Origin: Tanypteryx hageni
Lineage: Eukaryota > Arthropoda > Insecta > Odonata > Petaluridae
DNA: 64,000 nt
Assembly (NCBI GenBank): GCA_028673005.1
Contig: CM054115.1
Location: 5,935,501-5,999,500 of the forward strand
Direction of reading: 5' to 3'
Shown here piece after piece: positions 1-12,247 of this stretch. The notes beneath the pieces are model-generated. The model was given only the letters and a program-made list of their open reading frames with translations, had not been told where the DNA came from and did no database searches. A program made the translations under genes and the position numbers. The stretch's first letter is position 1. Every line of letters starts with the position of its first letter.

Positions 1-3000
1 CCGCAATTCATATATGGTAAAATTGAAATGTTTATTTGTGCAAATTTACTACTTGGTAAATAATTTGAAAATTTCAGCTTCCTAGCTCATACCGTATTAC
101 TATTTGTTTAAACTTTAAGAATTTTTAACTGCCAAACAAATTAAAATATCAAAATTTGTATAATCCCTATTTCGTTCTTTAAGGAATTCTACTTATAAAA
201 AAAATTTCAACTACGTGGCACATTCGGAAATACATAAACCTTGAAAATTTGTTTAAACAATTGCGAATTTTTAGCGGCCGCATTGTTGCACTTTTTCAAG
301 ATTTTCGTTTTTTCTTGTCGGTTTTGTACAAAATCCTACCTAAGAAAAAAATTTCAAATCTGGAGCACATCTGGAAGTGCCTAAACATTAGTATCCTCCT
401 GTTATATGTTATATGTTATCTCCTCCTCCTCTGTATGAGTCGTCGATATATAATGATAACATATAACAGGAATGTGCTCCGAATGTGCCACGGAGTTGAA
501 ATTTTTTTTAAAAGTAGAATTCTTAAAAAAACGAAATAGGGATTATACAAATTTTGATATTTTAATTTGTTTGGCAGTTAAAAATTCTTAAAGTTTAAAC
601 AAATAGATAACATTTTAGGTACTACGGGATAACCTAGGAAGCTGAAATTTTCAAATTATTTACAGAGTAGTAAATTTGCACAAATAAAAATGACAATTTT
701 ACCATATATGATGTGTGGCGGCCGTTCAAAATTATTTAAATTTAAACAATTAGAAAAATATTATTTTACTTCTAGAAGTGCTACAACTTAAAAATTTGGC
801 TAAAATGTGTAGCATTAGTACCCCATAATGGAGAAAGTGTAAAATTTTTAAAATTGCAACATTTGGGGATTTTTTTAAACTATTGGGAAAAACGAAAATC
901 GCTGCGGAGTTGAAATCTTTAGAATTAAAAGAATATTTGTAATGATGAAATGTCTTACTGAAAAATTAATGTTTTTTCAAGGTGAGATGAAATGCTTGCA
1001 GTATGCAAGCACCAACTACTAGTATGTTATATCCTCCTCGCCCTCCCTAAGGACATGGAAATTATAGAAATTTTGATATATCAATTTGTTTGGCAGTTAA
1101 AAATTCTTAAAATTTAAACAAATAGGTAAATGAGTAGACATTACGCGGCGAGTTAGGGAGCTGAAATTTTTAAATTATTTAGAATTTTGACTATATAAAC
1201 GAATAAACATTTCAATGCATCCATGTTTGTTATTGCGGCCGTTAAAAATTATTTAAATTTAAACATTTAGAAAAGTGTAATTTCACTTCTAATTGTGCTT
1301 TAAATTTCAAAATGTGTGGCATTATTAACCCAATGTGGGAAAAGTATAATATTCCTAAAATTGTAAAAATTAGTGATTGTTTAACTCCATTATTGTCCCA
1401 TAATGAAAAAACGAAAACCGATCCAGAGGAGGTCTTTGTTTATAATAAAAAATTTCTAATCTCCATCTGATCTGGAAGTGCCTAAACATTAGTATCCTCC
1501 TATCATTATATATCGACGTTTCTTACAGAGGAGGAGGAGGATATAACATCCACATAGGAGGATACTATTGTTTAGGCACTTCTAGATGAGCTGGAGATTC
1601 GAATTTTTTTTCTTAGGTAGGATTTTGTGCAAAACCGACTAGAAGAACTAAAATCTTGAAAAAGTGCTACAATGCGGTCGCTTAAAATTCGCAATTGTTT
1701 AAACAAATTTTCCAGGTATATGTATTTCCGCATGTGCTACGGAGCTGAAATTTTTTATAGAGGTAGGATTTGTAAAAAAAACGAAATAAAGATTATACAA
1801 ATTTTGATATTTTAATTTGTTTGGCAGTTAAAAATTCTTAAAATTTAAACAAATAGGTAAATGTTTAGATACTACGGGGTGAGGTAGGGACCTAAATTTT
1901 TAAATTTATTTAGAACATAGCCTATATAAACGAATAAACATTTCACCGACACCATGAAATGTTTATTGCGGCCGTTATAAATTAATAAAATTTTTAAAAA
2001 TAGATAAATGGAACAATAACGTCGTAAAAATATCACCAATTTTTGCAATTTTTGGAATATTATACTATTCCCACATTGGGTTATTAATTATACACATTTC
2101 TGCCAATTGTTAAATTTATAGCACAATTAGAAGTTAAATTACATTTATCTAATTTTTTAAATTTAAATTATTTTTAACGGCCGCAATAAGAATTTCATGG
2201 AAACATGTAAATGTGTATTCCTTTAAATATACTAAACTCTAAATAACTTTAAAATATCAGATTTCTAACTCGCCCCGTAGTTTTAAACATTTACCTATTT
2301 GTTTAAATGTTAAGATTTTTTAACTGCCAAACAAATTAAAATATCAAAATTTGTATGATCCCTATTTCGTTTTTTTTGTTAAATCCTAGCTCTAAAAAAA
2401 ATTTCAGCTCCGTTGCACATTTTGAAATACATAAACATTGAAAATTTGTTTAAACAACTGCAAATTTTAACTGCCGCATTGTTGCATTTTTTCAAGATTT
2501 TCGTTTTTTAAGGTCGGTTTTCACAAAATACTAACTCAGAACAAAATTCGAATCTTCATCTACTTGAAAACAAATTTTCAATTTTTATGAATGAAATTTT
2601 TTTTAGGTGTAGAATTTGTAAGAAAACGAAATAGCGATAATAGAAATTTTGATTTTTTAATTTTTGTAGCCCTTAAAAATTCTTAAATTTTAAACAAATA
2701 CATAACATTTTAGGTACTACGGGATGAGCTAGGAAGCTGAACTTTTTAAGTTATTCACAGAATAGTGTATTTGCACAAATAAACATTTGAATCTCTCTTT
2801 ATAAATATACTGCGGCGGCCGATAAAAACGTTTATAATTTCAACAACTAGAAAAATATTATTTCACTTTTAAAAGTGCTACAACTTTAAAATTTGGCCGA
2901 AATGTGTAGTATTATTATCCCATAATGAAATAAATATAAAATTCTTAAAATGACAAAGTTTGGGGATTGTTTTAATCTATTATTTTTACATAAGGGAAAA

Positions 3001-4263
3001 GCGAAAATCGCTGCGCAGGTGAAATCTTTATAATTAAAAAAAATATTTGTAATGATGAAATATCTCTCTGAAAAATGAATGCTTTTTCAAGGTGAGATGA
3101 TATGCTTGCAGAATGCAAGCACCTTCTACTAGTATGTTATATATATGTTATATCCTCCTTTGTAAGGAACGTCTATATATAATGATATGTTATATCTTCC
3201 TCTGTAAGGAACGTCTATATATAATGATAGACGTTCCTTACAGAGGAGGAGGATATAACATTTAACATATAGAAGGATACTAATGACACACATTTCTGCC
3301 AAATATTAAATTTGTAGAGCATTTAAAATTCAAATAACATTTTCTAATTGTTTAAATTGAAATAATTTGTAATGGCCGCAATAAAAATTTCATGCAGACA
3401 TTGATATTTTTATTAATTTATATACACTAATCTCTAAATAACCTAAACACTTCAGCTTTCTAACTTGCTCCGTAGTATCTAATCATTTACCTATTTGTTT
3501 AAACTTTAAGAATTTTTAACTGGCAAACAAATTAAAATATCAAAATTTTTGTAATCACTTTTTCGTTTATTACAAATTCTACCTATAGAATAATTTGTTC
3601 CGTAGCTCATCCGGAAATACATAAACCTTGATTTTTTTAACAATTGCGATTTTTCGCAGCCGTATTGTAGAACTTTTTCAAGATTTTCGTTTTTTCTAAT
3701 CGGTTTCGCGCACAATCCTACCTAAGAAAAAAATTTCGAATCTGCCGCTTATATACATATATATAGGATATGTAATACTAGTCGAAGGTGCATTTCCTCT
3801 CATCTTGGGAAAATGTTGATTTTTCAGAGAGATAATTCATCATGGGAAATATTTTTTCGATTCATAAGATTTCTAAACAGTTATCTATTTGTTTAAACTT
3901 TAAGAATTTTTATCTGCCAAACAAATTAAAATATCAAAATTTGTATAATCTCCATTTCTTTTTTTTTTAGAATTCTACTTATTAAAAAAATTTCAACTCC
4001 GTAGCACATGCAAAAATACATAAACCTTGAAATTTTGTTTAAAAAATTGCGAATTTTTAGCGGCCGCATTGTTGCACTTTTTCATGATTTTCGTTTTTAC
4101 TAGTCGGTTTTGCACAAAATCCTACCTATGAAAAAAATTTCGAATCTCCAGCACATCTGGAAGTGCCTAAACATTAGTATCCTCCTATATGAATGTTATA
4201 TCCTCCTCTTCCTCTGTAAGAAACGTCTATATATAATGATGTTACGCCTCCTCTGTAAGGAAC

Positions 4264-4323
<60 letters not shown>

Positions 4324-4327
4324 TTAT
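1..4327. repeat. AT-rich foldback repeat array, left part
   Basis: The stretch is built from units of a few hundred bases in alternating orientation. Bases 1 to about 215 reappear inverted at about 480-715. A recurring GCGGCCG-type motif marks the units (near 271, 716, 1231, 1966, 2177, 2811, 3370, 4060). A second module, AGTATCCTCCTATATG next to TTTAGGCACTTCCAGATG, sits at the turning points near 390, 1500, 3180 and 4180. Short frames here carry no recognisable domain and are broken by repeat turns, so I see no gene. It may be a foldback element or a complex satellite. It continues after the hAT insertion at 7073. Confidence 0.75.
4267..4320. repeat. (TA)n microsatellite
   Basis: About 54 bases of uninterrupted TA dinucleotides end directly at the left edge of the hAT target duplication. 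A second (TA)n run lies in the same repeat block at 7848-7894. Confidence 0.95.
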
Positions 4328-7072
4328 TAGACCGCGGATTTTTAGGTTCTAAAAATTAAGTTTTAGGCGATTAAAATAGGCTCTTTAAGTACCTTAATTA
4401 GGCTTTATAAAACGTAAAATAGGCTCTAAAAACTACTTCTAAAAACTATGTCCAGTAAAACACAACATCATTTCTGTCAACTATCAACTTTAATTCACGA
4501 AAAAAGACTGAAACATGCACGCACGCAAAAATTGCCCGTCAATGAAACTTTATTGATTTGTGTTTTCAAAGAACAAAAATATTTTACTACTATGCATTGA
4601 AACTTATTCTTATGGTTAATATCCCATGCGTTACCGAGAAAATACTATCTACATTACATATAGTAATACTGATTGAAAACACTATTCAAGTAAATATTTA
4701 AGTACTACGCAGAGTGTTTGACAAAGTGTTTCATTCGAAATTCCCATAATGAATTTGTCACCTCTTTGTGTTTATTTCACAAATTTCCCGTAATTGGCCT
4801 CACAATAAATAACAAGCACCTTTTCTAAGTTTTCTACCACAAAACTATGGCGTTTGTCAGTTAATATCATTTTGTAAAGCAGAAAAAGAACGTTCGACAT
4901 CAACTGACGTGACGGGGGCGAACTTCAACTTGGGTACATGTTGAAATGGAATTTTGCACTCAACTTCACTGGATTTTCCTGCCAGTATATCTGCTGCTGT
5001 ACATAGGCTCTGCAGTCCTGAGTTCTTTTGTAGCAACTTTTCTAGTTTTGCTTTTACTGTTTCCCCCACTTCACCTGGAGCTTCCTTTATTTTTTGTTTC
5101 ACTTCATTCAGCATAGCAGTTTTTTCGTAGATGGGTTTTCCTGAGCCCTCTAATTCAGCAATAATCTGCACAAGGGATGTATAGTGGGATCTAATATACG
5201 CCAAATCCTTGGGAATGGAGGGATCATCTAGCAACATTTTTGCCGAAGTGACGCAGGCAGCATCCTCGGCTAGATTTGTCACAACTTCCTTGACATGAAG
5301 GATATGCTCGCTGTAATATTCAGCTGCTTTCAGCCATGTGCCCCAGCGGGTGAGCACAGGCTCAGGTGGCAGAGGGACATCGGGCAGTTTTTCTCGAAAA
5401 GCCTGTATTCTTGTTGGTGCCTTGACGAAGACCTTCTTCACGGTGGAGATCAATTTGTTCACCTTGGGGAATTCCAGTCTTATTTGCTCTGCTACGCGGT
5501 TCAAACCATGGGCAAGGCCTGTCACATGCACAAGGGAGGGATAGAACACCTTGAGTAACTGCATGCCAGCAACCATGTACGATGCAGCATCTGTGTATAG
5601 GAGCAGCACTTTCTCTTCGTCTAGATTTTTGGGATACAGCACTTTCAGTCCGTTGTTCACGAAGTGTGCTATTGTTTCCTGGTTTGTTTTGGCAAGTTGC
5701 TTCGTGCAGATGAGGTAGGCTCTGGATGGCGCATCTGGGTCCAATTTCCCAACAACCAAGTTGGCCATGTATCTGCCAAGAGCATCAGTGGTTTCATCGA
5801 CCGATATCCAAATATGTGAATCTCCAATGTCCTCCCGTATCCTGCGCATTGCGTCATCGTACGTGGGTTGCACGTAATTCTTGCGTAGCGTTGACTCGGA
5901 AGGTACCGACTGATGGCAGTATCGTTCTAGGAACTCCTTGAATGTTGGATTTTCCAGTGTTCTGAATGGAATGGTGGCCGCCACAATTGCGTGACACAAA
6001 TCTGCATAAAACTGATTCTTCTTGCTGGAAGAAGTTTTTGTTAAAAGCATTTGTTTCATCTTAGATTTGCGTTCAACATTCGCCTTATGTAGCACTCCTT
6101 GGATGTGCTGAGTTAGGTGGGATTTTTTATCACTTGAAACCTATAAAGAAAAATTATGAAGAAATAATTAACCTTAAAAATACGGAAATAATCTAATAAA
6201 TATGGAAATGGGACAAAAATATAAAATTTACTTTACAGCTACGAAGGTCCGCAGCTGGATTGCTGGACATTTTGAATAACCACTTCAATAGTTACCATAA
6301 AATGGCTCGTATAAACAAAAGATGTGGATGGTTTTTGCCTCAAAGATGACAAGCAATTCACGGCCAATAATTCGTTGCAAGCCAGCATTATAATGTACTT
6401 ACCTCCTTGTTGCATGCTTGACAGAAGATAATTTTTCCATCCGTTGTGAAGTACGGGAACTCTTGTAACCACTGACGTATTAAATAAGCTTTCGAACTTG
6501 ATACTTTAGGCATTGCACTTTCACAATTTTCACGTTCACACTTCTCACCTTTACCCTCTGCAGTCTGGAGATGGACTGCGGGGTTATTCTCGTTTTCCCG
6601 TGTCGCACGATATGACAATGTAACAACGAGAAATAAACGCAACATCAGATTAAAGGCATTGTTACATTGTCGTATCACGTGACACTGGGAAACAGAATAG
6701 CCCCGCCGAACGCGAGACAGGTCCGAGCTGCTGTTCGCCACTTGATCGTGACCGTGGTGCGAAGGACATTTCCAACCCATGACTGAACATTGCACAGTCA
6801 GTTTAAAAAATATGAATAATACCAAAATCTGCTTTTATAGTCGATTATTTTAGAAAATTAGCCCTTTTTAGGCTTTGTTTGCATGAAAAAGACAAAAATA
6901 AGCATTAACGTCGAAATAGGCATTTTTAGACATTAATGTCAAAATAGGCATTTTAGGCACTATAAAATATACGTTTTCGGGGTTAATTATTCATGAAACG
7001 TATATATACAATTGTATATTGAGATATCTTCTCAGGAAAAAAATAGGTTTTTACCTAAAGATCCGCGGTCTA
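4328..7072 (-). mobile_element. hAT DNA transposon, 2.7 kb, CGGBP1/BED-like type
   Basis: The terminal inverted repeats begin TAGACCGCGGATTTTTAGGT on the left. The inverted right end (7053-7072) differs from it at one base in 20. The 8-bp sequence ATCATTAT occurs immediately outside both ends (4320-4327 and 7073-7080), the target-site length of hAT elements. The interrupted repeat continues on both sides. Short AAATAGGC-like motifs are repeated just inside each end (about 4370-4430 and 6895-6960) and could be subterminal transposase-binding sites. The transposase is on the minus strand. The near-identical ends and exact duplication suggest a fairly recent insertion. Confidence 0.93.
4857..6513 (-). 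pseudogene. hAT transposase with N-terminal BED finger, two exons, broken C-terminus
   Basis: The first exon (6513-6403, ATG at 6513) encodes 37 residues with the CQAC half of a BED zinc finger. It ends in GAG|GTAAGT. The second exon starts after a TTCTTTATAG acceptor at 6140 and restores phase 0, adding the H-x5-H half (QHIQGVLHK). This resembles the finger of CGGBP1-like hAT proteins. The body has the expected acidic motifs VDETTDALGRY and YTDAASYMV. The frame stops at 4857 just after VDVERSFSA, where the hAT dimerisation tail begins. A one-base frame change there opens a conserved-looking tail that runs to about 4772, so this copy has a 1-nt frameshift or a sequencing error. The spliced product is 464 aa. 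Splice sites are inferred from sequence only. Confidence 0.82.
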
Positions 7073-7844
7073 ATCATTATATATCGACGACTCTTACAGA
7101 GGAGGATATAACATATAGGAGGATACTAATGTTTAGGCACTTCCAGATGAGCTGGAGATTCGAAATTTTTTTCAAATGTAGGATTTTGTGCAAAACCGAC
7201 TAGAAAAAACGAAAATCTTGAAAAAGTGCAACAATGCGGCCGCTAAAAAATCGCAATTGTTTAAACAAATTTTCATGGTTTATGTATTTCCGCATGTGCT
7301 ACGGAGTTGAAATTTTTTTTGTAAGTAGAATTCTTAAAAAAACGAAATAGGGATTATACAAATTTTGATATTTTAATTTGTTTGGCAGTTAAAAATTCTT
7401 AAAGTTTAAACAAATGGATAACTGTTTAGGTACTACGGGATTAGCTAGGAAGCCGAAATTTTCAAATTATTTACAGAATAGTAAATTTACACAAATAAAC
7501 ATTTCAATTTTACCATATATGAATTGCGGCGGCCGTTAAAAATTATTTAAATTTAAACAATTAGAAAAATTTTATTTCACTTCTAGAAGTGTTACAACTT
7601 TAAAATTTGGCTGAAATGTGTAGCATTAGTACCCCATAATGGAGAAAGTGTAAAATGTTTAAAATTGCAACATTTGGGGATTTTTTAAAACTATTATTTT
7701 TACATGCGGGAAAAACGAAAATCGCTGCGGAGTTGAAATCTTTAGAATTAAAAGAATATTTGTAATGATGAAATGCCTGTCTGAAAAATGAATGTTTTTT
7801 CAAGGTGAGATGAAATACTTGCAGTATGCAAGCACCAATTACTA

Positions 7845-7896
<52 letters not shown>

Positions 7897-7905
7897 TATA
7901 TATAA
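7073..7905. repeat. AT-rich foldback repeat array, right part
   Basis: This is the continuation of the array on the far side of the hAT element. Bases 7081-7300 are the inverted copy of about 4030-4240, including the TATAGGAGGATACTAATGTTTAGGCAC module and a GCGGCCGC site at 7218. Bases 7320-7830 parallel 480-1020 in direct orientation. The block ends in a (TA)n run. No coding sequence is supported. Confidence 0.75.
7848..7894. repeat. (TA)n microsatellite
   Basis: About 47 bases of pure TA repeat lie at the right edge of the foldback array, directly after the CACCAATTACTAGTG module. Confidence 0.95.
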
Positions 7906-7917
7906 TGGTAACCGCTG

Positions 7918-8560
7918 TGTCTCTGACTGCATCTCAGCGTGCGTCCCTGCCTGCCTGCGTCTGAAGCCTCGAGTGACGCTACCTTCCGGTATGAACGCAA
8001 ATAAACCGGGAACGGTGGCTCGATTTTGACAAATCTTCCGCCTTGAATACTCGCTGCGAACTCTTGCAGGCTTAGGTGGATAGTCGTTCTCCGGAAAGGC
8101 GTGGCTTCGATACCAGGATAGGTATGTTATTAGGCGTTCTTTACCAGCGAAGCGGTAATAGCGGAACACCTTATGGGCACATCTGGTCCGTCCGTCCGTC
8201 GTAACTTGCATCTCCTAAACCGCTGGACGGATTTTAATTTAATTAGGTATGAGTGATCTTTATTAAAATTTATCGCCCAATTGTGATTTTCAACTGAATC
8301 TGTCAGTTAGAACTTCCACTCTACACAATTACTTTAATAAACTTATACTCGTATCTCGTTTAATGGCGTTCGTCAAGCAACAGTGAAATATCAAACTTTT
8401 ATCTCCCTAGTTCTTTTATGATCTTTAAGGTTAAAAAATTATTCGGATAGAGAAAAACTTTTATTACAAGAAAGTTTGCGAGGCCACATAATTACGAGTT
8501 ATGGTTTCGGAGATAAAAATTCCAGAACATCCTGAGCAAATCATCGCAAAATTTGTTTAC
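7918..8560. repeat. Dispersed repeat, copy A
   Basis: The part from about 7960 to 8130 (GCCTCGAGTGACGC through GCGAACTCTTGCAGG to a CCGGAAAGGC-like end) matches 9489-9650 with scattered substitutions. The part from about 8400 to 8530 (TTATTCGGATAGAG to CGGAGATAAAAATTC) matches about 9335-9425. The two modules occur in opposite order in the two places. This looks like decayed, rearranged transposon sequence, and no coding frame is recognisable. Confidence 0.6.
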
Positions 8561-8599
8561 ATCGATCACTAATACGTTTCTCTAAGCAAAGTACAATTA

Positions 8600-9310
8600 A
8601 AAATCTGATGAGGCCACCACATGACTTTCTCCACATCTGTAATATTTCTAAATATTCCAAATAGGTTACATAATAAAAAATATTCGAGAAAATTTTAGAC
8701 TATCGAGAACAGAAATAAAATCAACCCATAGACTTCTAATATTGGATATAGCCAAAAAGCTCCTACAATTAAGAAAAGAAATTGGAGCGCTACTAAGATG
8801 TAACTAAGCGTCAATTGTGAACAATAGTCGTCGGTAGGTGGCGTGGTGGTGGCAGCTAAAAATATTAGATATATCTTAAACAATACATTATATGGAAAAA
8901 TGTTTCAAACAACGGTTGTAGAAAATTTAATTTCCTACAGCTGTTATCCCAGTATATTTTTACATTTATCGAATATTAAAGCAAACATTTCAAAATAACG
9001 GATAAGTGACAAGATTAAACACCCACTTCCGTTTGACCGATTTTTACCAAAAGGTACTTAAGTCTCGCGACATATATGAAAATATTAAATAGAAAATTTG
9101 GCGTTGATCTGATCAATAGTTTTTGAGATAGAGCACCCACAAAAAGCTATTACATACACACGCACAGACATCATCGAGAAAATGGTCAAAACATGTTCAG
9201 AGGACCTCAAAAAGTATATTTCCGCTGAAATCTCGAAGTCGATTTTTTTCATGAATACAATACTTTATACTACGTATATGGAGAAAGTAAAAATCCATAT
9301 ATTTCTCTTC
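8600..9310 (+). repeat. Left arm of a long inverted repeat
   Basis: The sequence is recovered inverted at about 10770-11480. Shared blocks include GGTAGGTGGCGTGGTGGTGG (near 8835; inverted at 11230), CAGCTGTTATCCCA (near 8938; inverted at 11133) and a run ending near 9290 that contains CGAGAAAATGG (inverted near 10895). The arms differ by scattered changes and small gaps. No protein domain is visible. Confidence 0.75.
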
Positions 9311-9314
9311 CATT

Positions 9315-9660
9315 CTCCTTTATTATTTGTGAGGTATAGATTAAAAAATTTATTTGGATAGAGAACGACATTTACTACAAGATAGTCCCCGAGACTATAG
9401 TTTCGGGAATAAAAATTCGAAAATCGCCTACTCTTTCGATACCGTTCCATACGTATTTCTCATTAAGAACGCCTTTGAAACCAGATTAAGCCTCGAGGGC
9501 GTCGCCTGCCAGTACAAACGCCAATAAATCAAGAACTGTATGTTCGATTTCGACAAATCGTTCGCCTGAATACTCGGCGCGAACTCTTGCAGGTTTTAAG
9601 CGGGTAGTCGTCTCCCGAAAAGGCATGGGTAAGATATCAGGAAAGTTTTCTTTTTTGCAT
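9315..9660. repeat. Dispersed repeat, copy B
   Basis: This is a diverged second copy of the modules seen at 7918-8560, here lying between the arms of the long inverted repeat. The best conserved segment is GCGAACTCTTGCAGG near 9580. Confidence 0.6.
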
Positions 9661-10769
9661 TTGATTAACACATAATCGGCTGGAATACGAGGTGTAGACC
9701 TTCAACCTTTAACATTTTAAAATAATTTACGATCGAGACATTCACACGAGATTTACACTATTTCACGTAGAAAAACTTAAGATTCGTATTCTTACTTTCG
9801 ATTCTGTTGTTTAATTCGTGTTTGCTCATATTTTCAGTTTAGTTTAGATTTTCTCCGATTTTTCAAAATTTCTAAAAGGTGTTTCTTATGTTGCTGGGAT
9901 TGGTAATATCAGAATTTTGAATCGTTAGACTCGGGCTTTCAAGTACATTTGCACTAAGCCTACAATGAAACAAACACATCACACAATAACCGTTTGACAA
10001 TTTATATGAAAGGTTTCTGTAAATATAAAACACGCAGCGAAGAAAAGAAACGATTCCAAAGCATTGTAATAATGGACAACTTAACATTTCAAATAGAAAG
10101 ATATTTCACGCATGCATTGAAAATATCGCTTCGTTTGCAAATTTTATCGGGCAGTTTAAATCAAATTACTATACCTATTGATTATGTTTGTGATAAATTC
10201 TTTTGATAATTATGCAAGATCTATGACGCGTGGCTGGTGCATTTATAGTTATTACTTGACGTTAAATAAAATAAAGAACATATGATTTGCCGCACCAACA
10301 GAAATGGTGAACAACACAAAAACTGAAGTGTACCGGTTGATAAGTGTCAGACTAAATCATGTGCGTCTGTGTTTTTGGCTATGAAAATGGTGTGAACCAT
10401 ATGATTATTTTTGGAGAGGGACAGTAAAAGTGGTTCAACTAATAACACCCATAACACCCTGTGTAACAATTTTTTGTCATAGGAAGCATCACATTGGGCC
10501 ACCTCCCCCAAAGTTCCCTAAATGTTTGCAGGAAGTACTGTAACGGGCCCGTAGTATATCCTATAACCTCCGTTAGAAGCAGCTATTTATAATAGATATA
10601 CTAGCTGAAATTATTCGGCGTCGCTCGGGTTTTTAAGTCAAAACAAAAAATATTGAGGAATATTTGAGAATAAAACCAAGTAATGAAACCAGGTTAATTT
10701 TTACTGTAGTGCTTAATGGTATGCGATATTTCTTGTCTTCCCATCTTTTGCCCAAATATACTTTCTGCG
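9661..10769. other. AT-rich spacer without recognised genes
   Basis: This is the spacer between the inverted-repeat arms. It has short random frames only, with no domain, TIR or tandem repeat that I can support. Confidence 0.5.
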
Positions 10770-11480
10770 TCCTTTATCGATTTTTTATTTCTCCATATAC
10801 GTAGAAGAGGGTAAAGTACTGTTTTCGTGAAAAAAATCCATTTCGAGATTTCAACGGAAATACTCGTTTTGAGGTCCCCTGAACACATTTACACCATTTT
10901 CTCGATGATTTGCGTGTGTATGAGATAGTTTTTCTGTGGGTGCTCTAACTCAAAAACTATTATTCAGATCAACGCCAAATTTAATATTTAACATTTTTAT
11001 AAAAGTCAGAAGAAATGATTAGTTTATGGTAAAAAACGGTCAACCGGAAGTCGGTGTTTACTCTTGTCACTTATCCGTTATTTAGAAATGTTTGCTTTAA
11101 TATTCGATAAATGTGAAAATATATATTGGGATAACAGCTGTAGGAAATTAAATTTTCTACAATCGGTGTTTGAAACATTTTTCCATATAATGTATTGTTT
11201 AAGAGATATCTTATATTTTTAGCTGCCACCACCACGCCACCTACCGACGACTATTGTTAACAATTGACGCTTAGTTACATCTTAGTAACGCTCCTTTTTC
11301 TTTTCTTAATTATAGGAGCTCTTTGGCTATATCCAATATCAGAAGGCTATGGTTTGATTTTATTTCTGTTCTTTGTGAAGTCTAAAATTTTCTCGCAGTA
11401 TTTGGAATATTTAGAAATATTACAGAAATGGAGAAAGTCATGTGGTGGCCACATCAGATTTTTATCAAATAATCATAATA
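10770..11480 (-). repeat. Right arm of a long inverted repeat
   Basis: This is the inverted counterpart of about 8600-9310. Together the arms and spacer span about 2.9 kb and could be two opposed copies of one element, or a foldback transposon. Confidence 0.75.
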
Positions 11481-11864
11481 AACAATCGATGGAATTTTTT
11501 TTTAAATATAGTTATTTCACTCAAATTAATTCCCAGTGAATAAAACTGCATCATATTATGTGGTTGTGAATCTCAAAAAACATCAAAAACTTTGGCAGGA
11601 ATTTCAAGCTCTAGGGATGCAACGGTGGAAACACGTTTGAAGATATATTCAAACATAGCTTACCAGTACGTTATCCCATGCATAGGCTGATTTTGTGTGT
11701 CTAATTTGTCACGTGAATATTTTAATGTCAAACCTACGAAACAAAATGATTTTCAGGACTTTGAAACCGTATTTGGCGATAAAAAGTTTTGGTATGACAT
11801 GGAAAGTGTTATTATAATCTAATAAGTATAATTTCTTAATTGATGCCCTGAGGTATTATCTTTT
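11481..11864. other. Unassigned AT-rich DNA
   Basis: Nothing recognised between the inverted repeat and the MITE. Confidence 0.5.
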
Positions 11865-11866
11865 TA

Positions 11867-12245
11867 GGCTGGTTTCCAAAGGAAACAGCCTTCTGAAATG
11901 GTCGTGTCCGTGATGATAATTATAATCTACATTCTTTTTTCCTTAGAACAGTATAAACCTCACTCCGATATCACAATTTTAAGATATTTTAAAGTATTGA
12001 AGAAAACATCTCTGCGCGATGGATTTGAGATTTCCTATGTAAAACAAATAGGAAAAAACGCTCCTGGAATCGAAGTCGGAACTTCAATTTTCGCCAAATA
12101 AAATACAGCCCGGAGGTTGTCCCTGGCAGCACGAGCCTCATAGCAGGTTCCATGAAAATCGGTACAATGATGCAAATGTTGTTAGTGGGACTCACACCCA
12201 CAGACAGGACCATTTCATAAGGCTATGTTTCTTTGGAAACCAGCC
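11867..12245. mobile_element. MITE with about 48-bp terminal inverted repeats and TA target site
   Basis: The left end reads GGCTGGTTTCCAAAGGAAAC and the inverted right end reads GGCTGGTTTCCAAAGAAACA. The similarity continues for about 48 bases through GAAATGGTC and a TGTCCGTG/TGTCTGTG stretch. TA dinucleotides flank both ends (11865-11866 and 12246-12247), which is the target of Tc1/mariner/pogo-type transposases. The 379-bp interior has no transposase, so this is a non-autonomous element. Confidence 0.82.
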
Positions 12246-12247
12246 TA

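Noticed and set aside
7600..8211. 203-codon open frame on the minus strand
   Set aside because: It runs through a TA microsatellite (repeated Tyr-Ile) and the foldback repeat and has no domain signature.
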